This document shows positions 38,701 to 47,387 of a DNA stretch of 64,000 nt, in pieces. Every line of letters begins with the position of its first letter. Positions within the stretch are counted from its first letter, which is position 1. This DNA is from Pseudogracilibacillus sp037072025 (GTDB lineage: Bacteria > Bacillota > Bacilli > Bacillales > Amphibacillaceae): assembly GCF_037072025.1 (NCBI RefSeq), contig NZ_JAXHDD010000007.1, forward strand, positions 60,469-124,468, read 5' to 3'. A model generated the notes under the pieces. That model searched no databases. It saw only the letters and a list, made by a program, of their open reading frames with translations, and was not told where the DNA came from. The position numbers were made by a program, and so were the translations under genes.

Positions 38701-39091
38701 GCCATTAACAAAAGATGATGTTGCATTTTTAGAGAACATTTTGTGGAATGAGTTGGGTACCCAGGAAGATTATAAAAATGAATTCGGCGACACTCCTATC
38801 ACAAGACTTGTTAGACAAATTGTAGGTTTGGATCGCGGAGCAGTAAATGCAGCGTTTTCTGAGTTTTTAACGGAAGAGAGATTAAATGCTACCCAAATTA
38901 AGTTTGTAAGAAAAATCATTGATTATGTTGTTGCTAAAGGTTATTTAGAGAAGCAAGTATTACAGCAGGATCCGTTTAGAACTTTAGGTAGTGTGTCTGA
39001 GTTGTTTGAGGATAATATCCAGGATGTTAGAAAAATTTTAGGCATTATCGATAATATAAACGCAAATGTAGATGTATTTGAAGGAGCATAA
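35741..39091 (+). CDS. hsdR: type I restriction-modification, restriction subunit (EcoEI-like) with DUF4145
   Basis: 1116 residues. A DUF4145 domain (~1-125) precedes a short coiled coil. The HSDR_N nuclease core has VGYVDYVLF then LALIEAKRTS near 240-260, the D...ExK triad. SF2 motor motifs: MATGSGKTR near 370, IIDESHRS near 470, VGLTATP near 498, and GRGTRLSED near 706. An EcoEI_R_C-type end follows. It translocates and cuts unmodified DNA together with HsdM/HsdS. ATG 35741 follows AAAGAGGTG; the GTG at 35732 is too close to that site. Confidence 0.95.
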   Translation: MTNFEFLKEKDQYKPFTSACLEAEKSLQISPATTAILSRRALELAVKWTYSFDEGLKLPYDDRLSALIHEQTFRDIIDNDLFPLLRYIVKLGNVAVHTNSNISRDEAITALRNLHEFVSWIDYCYSVDYTAKPFNEEVLLTGSETRKRKEEYQDLFEKLSAKDRKLEDIIAENEKLRKQVTETRIHNQQEKDYDFKVDEISEYETRKRYIDVDLKLAGWTFDKDILIEYKVTGMPNSKGVGYVDYVLFGDNGKPLALIEAKRTSVSVNQGKQQAKLYADCLEAMHGQRPIIFLTNGFESRIWDDTEYPDRKVSGVYSKPDLVKLMERRQLKRSLQNIEIKDDITNRAYQKEAIVNVCEAFESKQREALLVMATGSGKTRVSISIVDVLVSHNWVKNVLFLADRKELVRQAKNSFNNLVPSLSLCNLLDDKESPELSRVVFSTYQTMMNAIDGTKREDGITLFTPGHFDLIIIDESHRSIYKKYRAIFEYFDSLLVGLTATPKDEIDMNTYEIFGLESGNPTYAYELEQAIEEGYLVDYRTIESVSKFMEEGIYYDDLSEDEKQMYEETFDEEETFSEYISGSALNEWLFNNDTVDHVLNELMEKGIKVAGGDRIGKTIIFAKNAKHAEHIVDRFNHLYTHYSGKFCQQVDYSIKYAHSIIDDFKVKDSEPHIAVSVDMLDTGIDVPEVVNLVFFKKVRSKTKFWQMIGRGTRLSEDLFGPGQDKEYFLIFDYVGNFEFFRENPKGIEGNVVVSLTERLFNLRVEIIKELQALDYQEEAYITHRNRLINELLIEVRRLNEENFQVRMNIKYVHKFQSEDVWEALTTNDVRELKEEVAPLIIPDEDDEMAKRFDNVMYTIEIAYLTSRKATKAIRTVVDTAEKLSEIGTIPKINDNRELLINVQSTVFWDEATIFELEEVREVMRELVQFLEKEIRKTYYTNFQDTFDVIVDGTPIYGSNDLRNYQKRVNQYLKEHQNEMAIFKLRHNKPLTKDDVAFLENILWNELGTQEDYKNEFGDTPITRLVRQIVGLDRGAVNAAFSEFLTEERLNATQIKFVRKIIDYVVAKGYLEKQVLQQDPFRTLGSVSELFEDNIQDVRKILGIIDNINANVDVFEGA

Positions 39092-39226
39092 TTATCATTG
39101 TGTCCAATGTAGTACGAAAGAAGCGGTGTTTAATAATAAAAAAGCAGAGTCAAGTTATTCGAAGAGTTACATATAGTTTTGAGTAAATATAGAAAGACAA
39201 ATTTGTGGCTATTTAAAAATCCATCC

Positions 39227-39269
39227 AAAAAGCACTGACAAAAGTCAATTATTTGTCAGTGCTTTTTTG
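39227..39269. terminator. bidirectional terminator between hsdR and the XRE gene
   Basis: AAAAGCACTGACAAA and TTTGTCAGTGCTTTT form a long stem with nine-base loop, with A-tract on one side and T-tract on the other. The XRE gene stop lies inside it. Confidence 0.9.
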
Positions 39270-39638
39270 ATTTTTTGCCTTTTGTACTGTCCATTCAAAA
39301 TGATGATTAATTTCCTCTATTTCCTTTTTAGACAGAGTTTCCCATTTATCTATATCAAGGAAAGAAAAATTCTTAATATTGTATTTTTCTAATATGTACA
39401 TTATTTTCTCTTCAAATTGTGAGTTGTTGCAGGTTGTTTGATTACCTTTAATTAAATAATCAAGACTTGTATCAAACATGTCTGCCAATTTAATTAAAGT
39501 CTCTAGTGTAGGTCTACGTTCTCCTCTTTCATAGGATCCATAAACATTCGCAGTAAAACCTAGTTTAAGACTAACTTCCTTCTTCGTGTACCCAAGAGAT
39601 TCTCTTAAATTTTCTAATCTTTGTCCGAACGAGTTCAT
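39249..39638 (-). CDS. XRE-family transcriptional regulator
   Basis: 129 residues from an ATG with GGAGTG upstream; the longer 39671 start lacks one. Residues ~5-65 form the helix-turn-helix: RLENLRESLGYTKKEVSLKL, NVYGSYERGERRPTLETLIK and MFDTSLDYLIKG. The C-terminal half is helical and may bind a ligand or mediate oligomers. It points toward hsdR across a shared terminator, and could regulate the island or the transcript starting near 39740. Confidence 0.88.
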   Translation of the reverse strand: MNSFGQRLENLRESLGYTKKEVSLKLGFTANVYGSYERGERRPTLETLIKLADMFDTSLDYLIKGNQTTCNNSQFEEKIMYILEKYNIKNFSFLDIDKWETLSKKEIEEINHHFEWTVQKAKNQKSTDK

Positions 39639-39708
39639 ATATTTCACTCCAATTCGATTTGAATTTATCATAAAATGAAATCTTTTTTACAAAAACACTC
39701 AATTCGTG

Positions 39709-39763
39709 TTGACAATTTGGTTTTTATATATTAACATGCATTTGTACACACGTTGTGTGTGCA
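39709..39763 (+). promoter_or_regulatory. strong promoter with downstream operator-like palindrome
   Basis: TTGACA (39709-39714) and TAACAT (39732-39737) have an ideal 17-base spacer. Immediately downstream TGTACACAC and GTGTGTGCA (39743-39763) are inverted copies at 8 of 9 positions around GTT, where a repressor would block initiation. The divergent XRE gene starts 71 bases away. Confidence 0.6.
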
Positions 39764-40130
39764 TAAGTTCTGTATGGAGGTGAATTGTAAAAAGTTACAT
39801 AAGAGAATTTAGGGGTTACCAAATAACATAAGGAGATGAAGTTGATTAACTAGAATTTTTAATTATAATTTTGCAAACGCTAACATGGTTTTTGTATTTT
39901 CTATTTTTGTATTTATGATCAACCGAACTGCAAGGGTATATTTTCCTATCGGGGTGATATTTTAGAATAGGGACGCTTGTATTAGGAGAGTTGAAAGAAT
40001 AACAAAGACGGCAAGTCAATCGTAATAATAATTTGTAAAAGGGGTTGATAGATATAGTTAGTTATTAAGGATGCACTATTACTTCAAAGGTTTACTTAAA
40101 CTTAAACAATAGATTGGAGGAAGCGTTTTT
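39764..40130 (+). other. leader region without an intact gene
   Basis: GGAGGTG at ~39778 is followed by TTG-TAA, and AAGGAGATGAAG at ~39830 by TTGATTAACTAG, so both possible small genes stop at once. Around 39870-39930 a hydrophobic scrap is visible. These may be decayed genes formerly driven by the 39709 promoter. Confidence 0.4.
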
Positions 40131-41423
40131 ATGTATAGCGCTGAAAAGACAAAGTATGCAGAAAGAGTACAAGCAATAATCGATGATAGTTGGGAAGAAC
40201 AATTACTTTTCTTGAAATCATTAGGAACATATAAAAGTACGTTAGGAAATGAAATTGGTGTTCAAAATTTTATTCAAAAGCATTTGGAAGATATGGATTT
40301 GGAAACAACTTCTTTTGATCCAGATCCAAAGAGACTTTCGTCTTATAAGAATTTTGGACAACCAGAATGGTCTTATGAAAATCGTCCAGTTGTTGTAGGG
40401 GAATGGAAGACTAAAGGATCAAAGATTGGAAAGAGCCTAATACTTCAAGGCCATATTGATGTGGTTAGTGCAGAACCTGAATCTTTATGGGATACAGATC
40501 CGTATAATCCATCTATTATTGATAACAAAATGTATGGTCGTGGTATCTGTGATATGAAATCTGGTGTTGCAGCGATGATTTATGCAGTTAAAGCAATTCA
40601 GAAATCAGGTATAAAATTGGGAGCAGATGTTCAAATTCAGACGGTGACAGAAGAAGAGTGTACCGGAAATGGGGCATTAGCTTTATTAGATAAAGGTTTT
40701 GTAGCTGATGGTGCTTTAATTACGGAGCCAACCGAATTAAGGACGTTAAAAGCACAAGTCGGTGTTTTGTGGGTTAGAGTAAAAGTTAGAGGTGCCGGGG
40801 CTCATGTGGAAAGGGCTGAAAAAGCAGTTAATGCAATTAATAAAGCATCTTATTTAATCCAGGCTCTAGATGAATATAGAGAATATATTAATAATAAACC
40901 CAAACCTAGTTATTATGACTTTCATCCACACCCACTAAATGTCAATGTTGGTGTAATAAAAGGAGGAGATTGGCCATCCAACGTTCCTTCTGAATGTATT
41001 TTCGAAGCGCGCATAGGCTTTTATCCTGAACAAGTTCCTGAGGTTGTACAAAGGGAAGTAAAAGAGTGGATTTTGAATGCTGCTGAAAAAGACGAGTGGT
41101 TAAAGGAAACACCACCAGAAGTTGAATTTTTTGGATTTAGTGCACCGGGCTTTGCTAATGAGGGTGATGCTGAGCTTTTCAAGTCGATTGCTTCCGCACA
41201 TAAGTTTATAACAGATAAAGAAATTGAAACGGTCGCTTTTACAGCAACTACGGACATTCGTGCTTTCGAGGAATTTGGTATTCCATCTACTTGCTATGGG
41301 GCAACGGGTGCAAATATGCATGGATCAAATGAATATATTGATCTAGATACGTTAAAGACAGCAACAAAGACAATCGCTACATTTATTTTAGATTGGTGTA
41401 AAGTGAGAGAAACTAAAAAGTAG
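40131..41423 (+). CDS. M20-family amidohydrolase/deacylase (ArgE/DapE-like)
   Basis: 430 residues. Metal ligands are in place: ILQGHIDVVS near 105, RGICDMKSGVAAM near 138, and VTEEECTGNG near 173, with the lid domain between ~200 and ~310 and a final HGSNEYIDL His. The family hydrolyses N-acyl or carbamoyl groups from amino-acid-like substrates using two zinc ions in the cytoplasm. GGAGGAAG precedes the ATG. It heads a cluster with an amino-acid-type ABC importer and a nitrilase-family amidase, so it probably processes the imported compound. Confidence 0.88.
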   Translation: MYSAEKTKYAERVQAIIDDSWEEQLLFLKSLGTYKSTLGNEIGVQNFIQKHLEDMDLETTSFDPDPKRLSSYKNFGQPEWSYENRPVVVGEWKTKGSKIGKSLILQGHIDVVSAEPESLWDTDPYNPSIIDNKMYGRGICDMKSGVAAMIYAVKAIQKSGIKLGADVQIQTVTEEECTGNGALALLDKGFVADGALITEPTELRTLKAQVGVLWVRVKVRGAGAHVERAEKAVNAINKASYLIQALDEYREYINNKPKPSYYDFHPHPLNVNVGVIKGGDWPSNVPSECIFEARIGFYPEQVPEVVQREVKEWILNAAEKDEWLKETPPEVEFFGFSAPGFANEGDAELFKSIASAHKFITDKEIETVAFTATTDIRAFEEFGIPSTCYGATGANMHGSNEYIDLDTLKTATKTIATFILDWCKVRETKK

Positions 41424-41611
41424 CTTTAATCGATATTTATACAAGAATCACTCTTTAAATTCCATATACAAATAGTAAGGCACTAACATCAAGAATTTCC
41501 ATAACATTGAGAAAGCAAGGTTGATTTTCTCTACTGTTTAAATAAGAGTAAAATCACGAAAATTAAATCTTAAAATCAATAACACAAGTGAATAATAAGG
41601 AGGAAATTACT

Positions 41612-42871
41612 TTGAAAAGAAAAAGAATAGTAATTGTACTTATGAATCTTTTTCTTATTGGCACGCTGATTTTAGCGGGATGTAGCAAGGAAACTAGTAA
41701 TACAGCGGATTCGGTAAAAATTGGAATAACAGGTCCACTTACGGGATCAACATCAAATTCTGGAATAGCCCTAAAGCAAGGAATGGAGATGGCGGTTGAA
41801 GAATGGAATGAAAAGGAGGGAATTAATATTGATGGAGAAATGTTACCTGTTGAGATGATCTTTGAAGACAACCAAGGGCAACCTTCAGAAGGTGTAAGTA
41901 CTGCAGAAAAACTATTTAATAATGATAATGTTGACTTTTTAATTGGCGATGCTTTTGCAAGTTCTGTAACGATGGCTGTTATGGAATTAGCTTCCCAGTA
42001 TGAAAAACCAATCATGAGTGGTGAACCAGTTAGTAGTGCTATTTCAGAAAAAATAGAAAAGGATCCAGAAAAATATAAATTCTTCTGGAAAGGTAACTTT
42101 AGTAGTGAGGCATATGGTGAAGGGGCATACGAAACAATTAAAACATTAATTGAAGATGGTGATTTTGAAGCCGAAAATAAAACAGTTGCATTCGTAGTAG
42201 AAGATACGGATTATGGTCGTTCGAATGTTGCTGAAGCGCAAAAATTGTTTGAAGAAGATGGATGGGAACAAGTAGCTTTTGAAACAGTTGAAGTAGGACA
42301 TACCGATTTCTATCCACAGTTAACAAAGTTAAAATCACTAAAACAAGATGTACTTATTACATGTTTTACGGCTGTATCTTCTGGAGTTGCGCTTGTGAAG
42401 CAATTTAATGAAACTAGCGTGGAAGCTTTGCATTTAGCAATCTATTATCCTATTAGACCAGAATTTATGGAGCAAGCTGGGGAAGATGCAAATGGACTAA
42501 TTTGGGAGCCAATTTCTTATCAGCCTGAACTAATTGAAAAACAAAAAGAATTTGAAGAGAAATATGCAGAAATTTATGGAGACGAAGGAAATGCTGATGC
42601 TGCCCAAGGTTATGACTATATGAATAATGCTTTGAGTGCTATTGAAGCAGCTGGAAGCCTTGATTCTGAAAAAATTGTTGAAGAACTATCTAAGATAAGT
42701 AGAGAAGGGATGCTTGGAATATATGAGTTTGATGAAAATAATCAAACCGTTAAAGCAGGACCAGATTTCCTTCCGGTTCCAGCAGCACAAATTCAAGATG
42801 GCAAAGATCAGATTATATGGCCGGAAAATATAGCAACTTCAGAATACGAGCCACAGCCATGGATAAAATAA
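41612..42871 (+). CDS. branched-chain amino-acid-type ABC transporter, lipoprotein receptor
   Basis: 419 residues. The TTG at 41612 follows AAGGAGGAAAT and starts a lipoprotein signal KRKRIVIVLMNLFLIGTLIL with lipobox LAGC. The mature part is a two-lobed periplasmic-binding fold of the LivJ/LivK type (VKIGITGPLTGSTSNSGI, then IFEDNQGQPSEGVSTAEKL). It captures the substrate outside the membrane for LivHMGF. A 41588 extension has no role. The ligand cannot be told from sequence; the flanking hydrolases suggest an acylated or amidated amino acid. Confidence 0.9.
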   Translation: MKRKRIVIVLMNLFLIGTLILAGCSKETSNTADSVKIGITGPLTGSTSNSGIALKQGMEMAVEEWNEKEGINIDGEMLPVEMIFEDNQGQPSEGVSTAEKLFNNDNVDFLIGDAFASSVTMAVMELASQYEKPIMSGEPVSSAISEKIEKDPEKYKFFWKGNFSSEAYGEGAYETIKTLIEDGDFEAENKTVAFVVEDTDYGRSNVAEAQKLFEEDGWEQVAFETVEVGHTDFYPQLTKLKSLKQDVLITCFTAVSSGVALVKQFNETSVEALHLAIYYPIRPEFMEQAGEDANGLIWEPISYQPELIEKQKEFEEKYAEIYGDEGNADAAQGYDYMNNALSAIEAAGSLDSEKIVEELSKISREGMLGIYEFDENNQTVKAGPDFLPVPAAQIQDGKDQIIWPENIATSEYEPQPWIK

Positions 42872-42908
42872 TTGCTTGTCGTTCACGTTTTAAAAATGGA
42901 GGTAGATT

Positions 42909-43640
42909 ATGAGCGAAAATTATATTTTAAAGGCGGAAAAGATCAGCAAGCTATTTGGTGGTTTAGTTGCATTGAAAGATGTTGAACTGGAATTAGCTCA
43001 AGATGAAATTCTTGGGCTAATTGGCCCAAACGGTGCTGGGAAAACAACAATGTTTAATGTCATTGCAGGTGCTTTAAAGCCTAATACAGGGAATATTGTC
43101 TTTAATGGTACAGACATAACTACAAAACGACCTGATCAACGTTGTCATTTGGGGATTGCAAGAACGTTTCAAATTACAAAGCCGTTTCAAAACATGAATT
43201 TAATTGAAAACGTCATGGTAGGTTCATATTTTGGGACGAAACAGACTATTGTTTCAAAAGCAAGAAGTAAAGCAGAGGAAATATTAGAGTTTGTAGGATT
43301 GAGTAATATTAAAACCTTTGAAGCAAAGAGTTTATCGATTGGAAATCTTAAAAAATTAGAATTAGCTCGTGCTCTTGCTACCGATCCTAAAGTACTTTTG
43401 CTTGACGAAGTAATTGGTGGATTAACTCCCGCTGAAGGAAATGAAGTTGTAGAAATTATAAAGAAAATTAAGGAAAGTGGTATTGCAATCATAATGATTG
43501 AACACGTTATGAAGGCGGTAATGGGGGTATCTGATCGAATTATCGTTTTAAACTACGGAGAAGTATTAGCTGAAGGAACACCTAAAGAAGTCTCGGAGAA
43601 TTCTCTAGTGATTGAAGCTTATCTAGGAGGGATAAAATAA
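42909..43640 (+). CDS. livG: ABC transporter ATPase, LivG-type
   Basis: 243 residues. Walker A GPNGAGKTT near 38, Walker B VLLLDEVIGGLTP near 160, and the LivG-specific GIARTFQITKPF near 82. The signature reads LSIGNLKKLELARA, a deviation from the usual LSGGQ or LSYGQ. It powers the importer from the cytoplasmic face. GGAGGTAG upstream; livF starts one base after its stop. Confidence 0.92.
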   Translation: MSENYILKAEKISKLFGGLVALKDVELELAQDEILGLIGPNGAGKTTMFNVIAGALKPNTGNIVFNGTDITTKRPDQRCHLGIARTFQITKPFQNMNLIENVMVGSYFGTKQTIVSKARSKAEEILEFVGLSNIKTFEAKSLSIGNLKKLELARALATDPKVLLLDEVIGGLTPAEGNEVVEIIKKIKESGIAIIMIEHVMKAVMGVSDRIIVLNYGEVLAEGTPKEVSENSLVIEAYLGGIK

Positions 43641-43641
43641 C

Positions 43642-44346
43642 ATGATTAATATTCGTGACATCAATGTTTATTATGGGGATGTTCAAGTAATCCATAATCT
43701 CTCAATGAAAATTGAAGAAGGAAAGACAGTGGCCCTTTTAGGCTCAAATGGAGCAGGAAAAACAACAACTCTAAAGACGATTTCCGGATTGTTAAGCCCC
43801 AAAAGTGGTGAAATTTTCTATGGTGATAAGCGTTTAGACAAGATTCCTCCTAATATGATTATTTCTCATGGGATTTCCCATGTTCCGGAAGGGAGAAGGC
43901 TTTTTCCACAAATGACCGTAGAAGAGAATTTATTAATGGGTGCTTTTGAGAAATCACTTTGGGGGAAAAGAAAGGAAAAATTAGAATATGTATATGGAAT
44001 ATTCCCACGTTTAAAAGAAAGAAGACTGCAACATGGGGGAACCCTGTCTGGCGGAGAGCAACAAATGGTCGCAATTGGGCGCGCACTGATGAGTACTCCA
44101 AAGATTTTAATGTTAGATGAACCTTCGCTGGGATTAGCACCAAAAATTGTTGAGTCAATTTTTGAACTATTACAAAATCTGAATAAAGAAGGTATAACTA
44201 TTTTACTTGTAGAGCAAAATGTCAACGTCGCTCTCGAAATCTCTGATTCTGCATACGTAATGGAAACAGGAAAAATTGTACTTGAAGGAAATGCAGAAGA
44301 CTTAATGGATAATGTATACGTTAAACAAGCATATTTAGGTTTATAA
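43642..44346 (+). CDS. livF: ABC transporter ATPase, LivF-type
   Basis: 234 residues. Walker A GSNGAGKTTT near 33, LivF-type HVPEGRRLFPQMTVEENL near 76, signature LSGGEQQMVAIGRAL near 135, Walker B ILMLDEPSLGLAP near 155. It pairs with LivG as the second ATPase. GGAGGG within the end of livG serves as its ribosome site. Confidence 0.93.
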   Translation: MINIRDINVYYGDVQVIHNLSMKIEEGKTVALLGSNGAGKTTTLKTISGLLSPKSGEIFYGDKRLDKIPPNMIISHGISHVPEGRRLFPQMTVEENLLMGAFEKSLWGKRKEKLEYVYGIFPRLKERRLQHGGTLSGGEQQMVAIGRALMSTPKILMLDEPSLGLAPKIVESIFELLQNLNKEGITILLVEQNVNVALEISDSAYVMETGKIVLEGNAEDLMDNVYVKQAYLGL

Positions 44347-44363
44347 GCACGAGGAGGGATGTT

Positions 44364-45233
44364 ATGGAACTTTTGATACAGCAAATTTTAAATGGAATTA
44401 TCGTTGGTTCGATGTATGCTCTAATTGCAAGTGGTTTGTCATTAATTTGGGGTACAATGAAAATGCTAAATTTAGCACATGGTGAATTTTATATGTTGGG
44501 CGGATTTTTCATGTTCTTCTTAAATGTATCCGCAGGTATTAATCCATTCGTTTCTGGAATTATCAGTATCGCTATTGTATTTATTGCAGCGGTTATTGTA
44601 CAGAGGGTGGTTATTCATTATTTGATGGAAAAGCCGGGTTGGACAGAAAGCCACTTGATTGCTACGTTTGGGATTTCTGTTTTATTACAAAATTTAGCAC
44701 TTAATATTTGGGGCGAACGATTTAAAAACATTCCTTATTATGTAGATGCAAATATTTATATTTTTGGAATCGGATTGTCCGCTCAACGTATATTAATTTT
44801 TATGGTGGCGGTATTAGTTATTGTTCTGTTTTGGGGATTTCTTAAATACAGCCGTTTTGGACAAGCATTAAGGGCGACCTCACAGGATAGAGATTCTGCA
44901 ACCCTTTATGGAATTAATACGAAATTAATCTATATGATTGCATTTGGTGTTAGTGCGATTTTAGCAACTGTTGCTGCAATTATGCTAGCTCCAATTTATT
45001 CCGTTAACCCTTGGATGGGATCAGACCTACTATTAAAAGCGTTAGCAGTTGTTATTATTGGTGGACTTGGCAGTTTAGTAGGAGCTATTGTTGGAGGGAT
45101 TGGATTAGGAATCCTTGAAGGATTAGGAATCATAGTATTTTCATCTGAATGGCAAAATGTAATAGCATTTTCATTACTAATTTTAGTTTTATGGATTAGG
45201 CCTTCCGGGTTATTTGGAACAAAGGAGTGGTAG
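44364..45233 (+). CDS. livH: ABC transporter permease, LivH-type
   Basis: 289 residues with about eight membrane helices. It begins LLIQQILNGIIVGSMYALIA, typical of LivH, and contains MLNLAHGEFYMLGGF near 32 and VIIGGLGSLVGAIVGGIGLG near 231, the cytoplasmic coupling region. GAGGAGGG precedes the ATG. Confidence 0.93.
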   Translation: MELLIQQILNGIIVGSMYALIASGLSLIWGTMKMLNLAHGEFYMLGGFFMFFLNVSAGINPFVSGIISIAIVFIAAVIVQRVVIHYLMEKPGWTESHLIATFGISVLLQNLALNIWGERFKNIPYYVDANIYIFGIGLSAQRILIFMVAVLVIVLFWGFLKYSRFGQALRATSQDRDSATLYGINTKLIYMIAFGVSAILATVAAIMLAPIYSVNPWMGSDLLLKALAVVIIGGLGSLVGAIVGGIGLGILEGLGIIVFSSEWQNVIAFSLLILVLWIRPSGLFGTKEW

Positions 45234-45236
45234 TCA

Positions 45237-46247
45237 TTGGGCTTTAAAAACATTCAAAATATCAAAAACGAGGATATATTGATGGAAAAACATAAAGCTT
45301 GGTATAAAACAAATAAACTGGGATATTTAATAGGGGCTTTATTTTTAATAATAATTCCACTATTTGTTCAAAGCTATATTCTGCATATTTTAATTTTGTC
45401 TCTTATATTTGCCATTTTAGCTTCTAGCTGGAACCTAATTGCCGGTTACTCTGGGATATTCTCATTTGGACATCAAGCGTTCTTTGGGTTAGGTGCTTAT
45501 GTATCTGCACTTATGTCGATGAGATTAGATATATCTCCATGGTTTGGATTGATCATCGCCGGGCTATTTGCGTCAATTGCTGGAGCTTTCATTAGTTTAC
45601 CAGTTTTAAGACTACGAATTATTCCTTATATCGCTATTTTAACTTTAGGTTTTGCGGAAATTACTAAACTTATAGCTAGTAATCTAGTTGATCTCACACG
45701 AGGAGAATTAGGATTAAGTGGTATTCCAGCTTTTACGAGTATCGGCACAATTAGCTTTAACTTAGCAAATCGAATAAATATATACTATCTTATTTTAATC
45801 ATATTTTTTATTACCATCCTTGTCATCTTAAGGATAGTAAAGGGACCTCAGGGATTAGCGCTTAAGTCCATTAAAGAATCTCAAGATGCAGCTGAAAGTT
45901 TAGGGGTTAATTTAACGAAACATAAATTATATGTGTTCATGGTTAGTGCTTTTATTGCAGGTGTTGCTGGTTCCTTATTCGCTCATTATGTCCAAGTATT
46001 AACACCTTCATCAGCAATTAGTATTGATATTATGATGCAAGTTTTACTAATCGTTGTTATAGGAGGCCTAGGGACAATTGCTGGTCCAGTAGTAGGTGCA
46101 TTTATAGTTGTAATTGGTCTCGAATATCTGCGGGTATTAGGAGATTATAGATTAGTAATTTATGGACTGATTATTGTTTTAGTTATTATGTTTATGCCTG
46201 ATGGAATTGTAAGGAAGTTTTCCAAAATAAAGTTTAATCGAAAGTAA
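45237..46247 (+). CDS. livM: ABC transporter permease, LivM-type
   Basis: 336 residues with about ten hydrophobic segments. SWNLIAGYSGIFSFGHQAFF near 64 and VVIGGLGTIAGPVVGAF near 265 are LivM hallmarks. The TTG start has AAAGGAG eight bases upstream; the polar first 20 residues precede helix 1. It completes the five-part importer. Confidence 0.92.
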   Translation: MGFKNIQNIKNEDILMEKHKAWYKTNKLGYLIGALFLIIIPLFVQSYILHILILSLIFAILASSWNLIAGYSGIFSFGHQAFFGLGAYVSALMSMRLDISPWFGLIIAGLFASIAGAFISLPVLRLRIIPYIAILTLGFAEITKLIASNLVDLTRGELGLSGIPAFTSIGTISFNLANRINIYYLILIIFFITILVILRIVKGPQGLALKSIKESQDAAESLGVNLTKHKLYVFMVSAFIAGVAGSLFAHYVQVLTPSSAISIDIMMQVLLIVVIGGLGTIAGPVVGAFIVVIGLEYLRVLGDYRLVIYGLIIVLVIMFMPDGIVRKFSKIKFNRK

Positions 46248-46288
46248 TTTACTGAGAACAGAAATATGAAAATACGAGGAGATATAGG

Positions 46289-47137
46289 ATGAAAGTAGCT
46301 GCAATTCAATTGAATCCTCAAGATAATAAGGAAGAGAATATTTTAAGTGCGTTGCAATATGTGCGAGAAGCAGCCAATAATGGTGCGGAATTTATTGTGT
46401 TACCAGAATATGTTGATTTTATGGGGGAAGAAAGTAAAAAAGTAATGTTAGGTGAAACAATCCCCGGTCCAACAAGTAATGCCTTCGCAAGTGTAGCAAA
46501 GGAATACAATATTTACCTACTTTGTGGAAGTATCCTTGAAAAGGCAGATGATAAACGTGTGTATAACTCTAGTATGCTTATTAATGGAAATGGGGAGATT
46601 ATAGCAACTTATCGAAAATTGCATTTATACGATGCAATATTTGAAGGTAGATATACGATTAAGGAGTCAGATACGATTAAACCGGGGAAAGATGTTGTTA
46701 CAGCAGATACCGATTTTGGGACTGTAGGAATGACAATTTGTTATGATATTCGTTTCCCTGAATTATTCCGCTCACTAGCTCTCCGAGGTAGTAAAGTCAT
46801 ATTTGTTCCCGCTGCATTTCCGCTATACACTGGTGCACATCATTGGGAGATTCTTTTGCGAGCAAGAGCAATAGAAAATCAATGTTACATAGTAGCTGCT
46901 GGTCAATTCGGAATTGCTCCTCCAGACCATGTTGAATTTGGAAATAGTATGATCATTGATCCATGGGGAACTGTACTCGCTAGAGCTCCAGAAAAAGAAG
47001 CGATTATCATAGAAAATCTTGACCTAGGTTATATTGACCAAGTAAGAGGTAAAATACCTTGTTTTAATCATCGGAGACCGAGCGTTTATTCTAAGTTAAT
47101 AACGAATGAATCGTTACAACGCCATGTAGAAGGATAG
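46289..47137 (+). CDS. nitrilase-superfamily amidase (NIT/omega-amidase-like)
   Basis: 282 residues. The Glu-Lys-Cys triad is present: VLPEYVDFMG (Glu near 41), TYRKLHLYDA (Lys near 110), MTICYDIRFPELFRSLA (Cys near 152). The C-CYDIRFPE context matches the NIT1/NIT2 branch that hydrolyses carboxyl-side amides such as deaminated glutathione. It is cytoplasmic and lies at the end of the import operon, so it likely acts with the M20 enzyme on the imported compound. CGAGGAG precedes the ATG. Confidence 0.9.
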   Translation: MKVAAIQLNPQDNKEENILSALQYVREAANNGAEFIVLPEYVDFMGEESKKVMLGETIPGPTSNAFASVAKEYNIYLLCGSILEKADDKRVYNSSMLINGNGEIIATYRKLHLYDAIFEGRYTIKESDTIKPGKDVVTADTDFGTVGMTICYDIRFPELFRSLALRGSKVIFVPAAFPLYTGAHHWEILLRARAIENQCYIVAAGQFGIAPPDHVEFGNSMIIDPWGTVLARAPEKEAIIIENLDLGYIDQVRGKIPCFNHRRPSVYSKLITNESLQRHVEG

Positions 47138-47179
47138 AGAATATTTTTAGAACTTTTTATTAATAGATGGAGGGGAAAG

Positions 47180-47302
47180 GTGTATAGTAAGTTGCTTTTG
47201 GAATATGGACTACAAAAAGCAGATTCCCATCGATTTATGAAGAGAAGCAGGATAACGACGAGTGGCGTTATGCATTCAGAAAAATATTATAGGATTAGTT
47301 AA
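47180..47302 (+). CDS. possible 40-residue peptide
   Basis: GGAGGGGAAAG lies close upstream of a GTG (47180). The peptide reads MYSKLLLEYGLQKADSHRFM and ends KYYRIS. No family; it may be a scrap of a larger gene. Confidence 0.3.
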   Translation: MYSKLLLEYGLQKADSHRFMKRSRITTSGVMHSEKYYRIS

Positions 47303-47316
47303 TACTTTCATTTCAT

Positions 47317-47343
47317 AATCAAGGATGAGCTTCATCCTTGATT
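47317..47343 (+). terminator. terminator of the import operon
   Basis: AATCAAGGATGA and its near-perfect complement TTCATCCTTGATT form a tight hairpin, followed by AAATTATTTT. It separates the operon from the MFS gene. Confidence 0.7.
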
Positions 47344-47387
47344 AAATTATTTTCGAATAAATTTTATATGGACTGGTGGATGTAGAT

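Noticed and set aside
40020..40130. A riboswitch or T-box before the M20/Liv operon
   Set aside because: No conserved T-box sequence, paired stems or terminator was visible upstream of the first gene.
43866..44384. Minus-strand 172-residue ORF opposite livF
   Set aside because: It mirrors livF codons and has no start signal; livF is certain.
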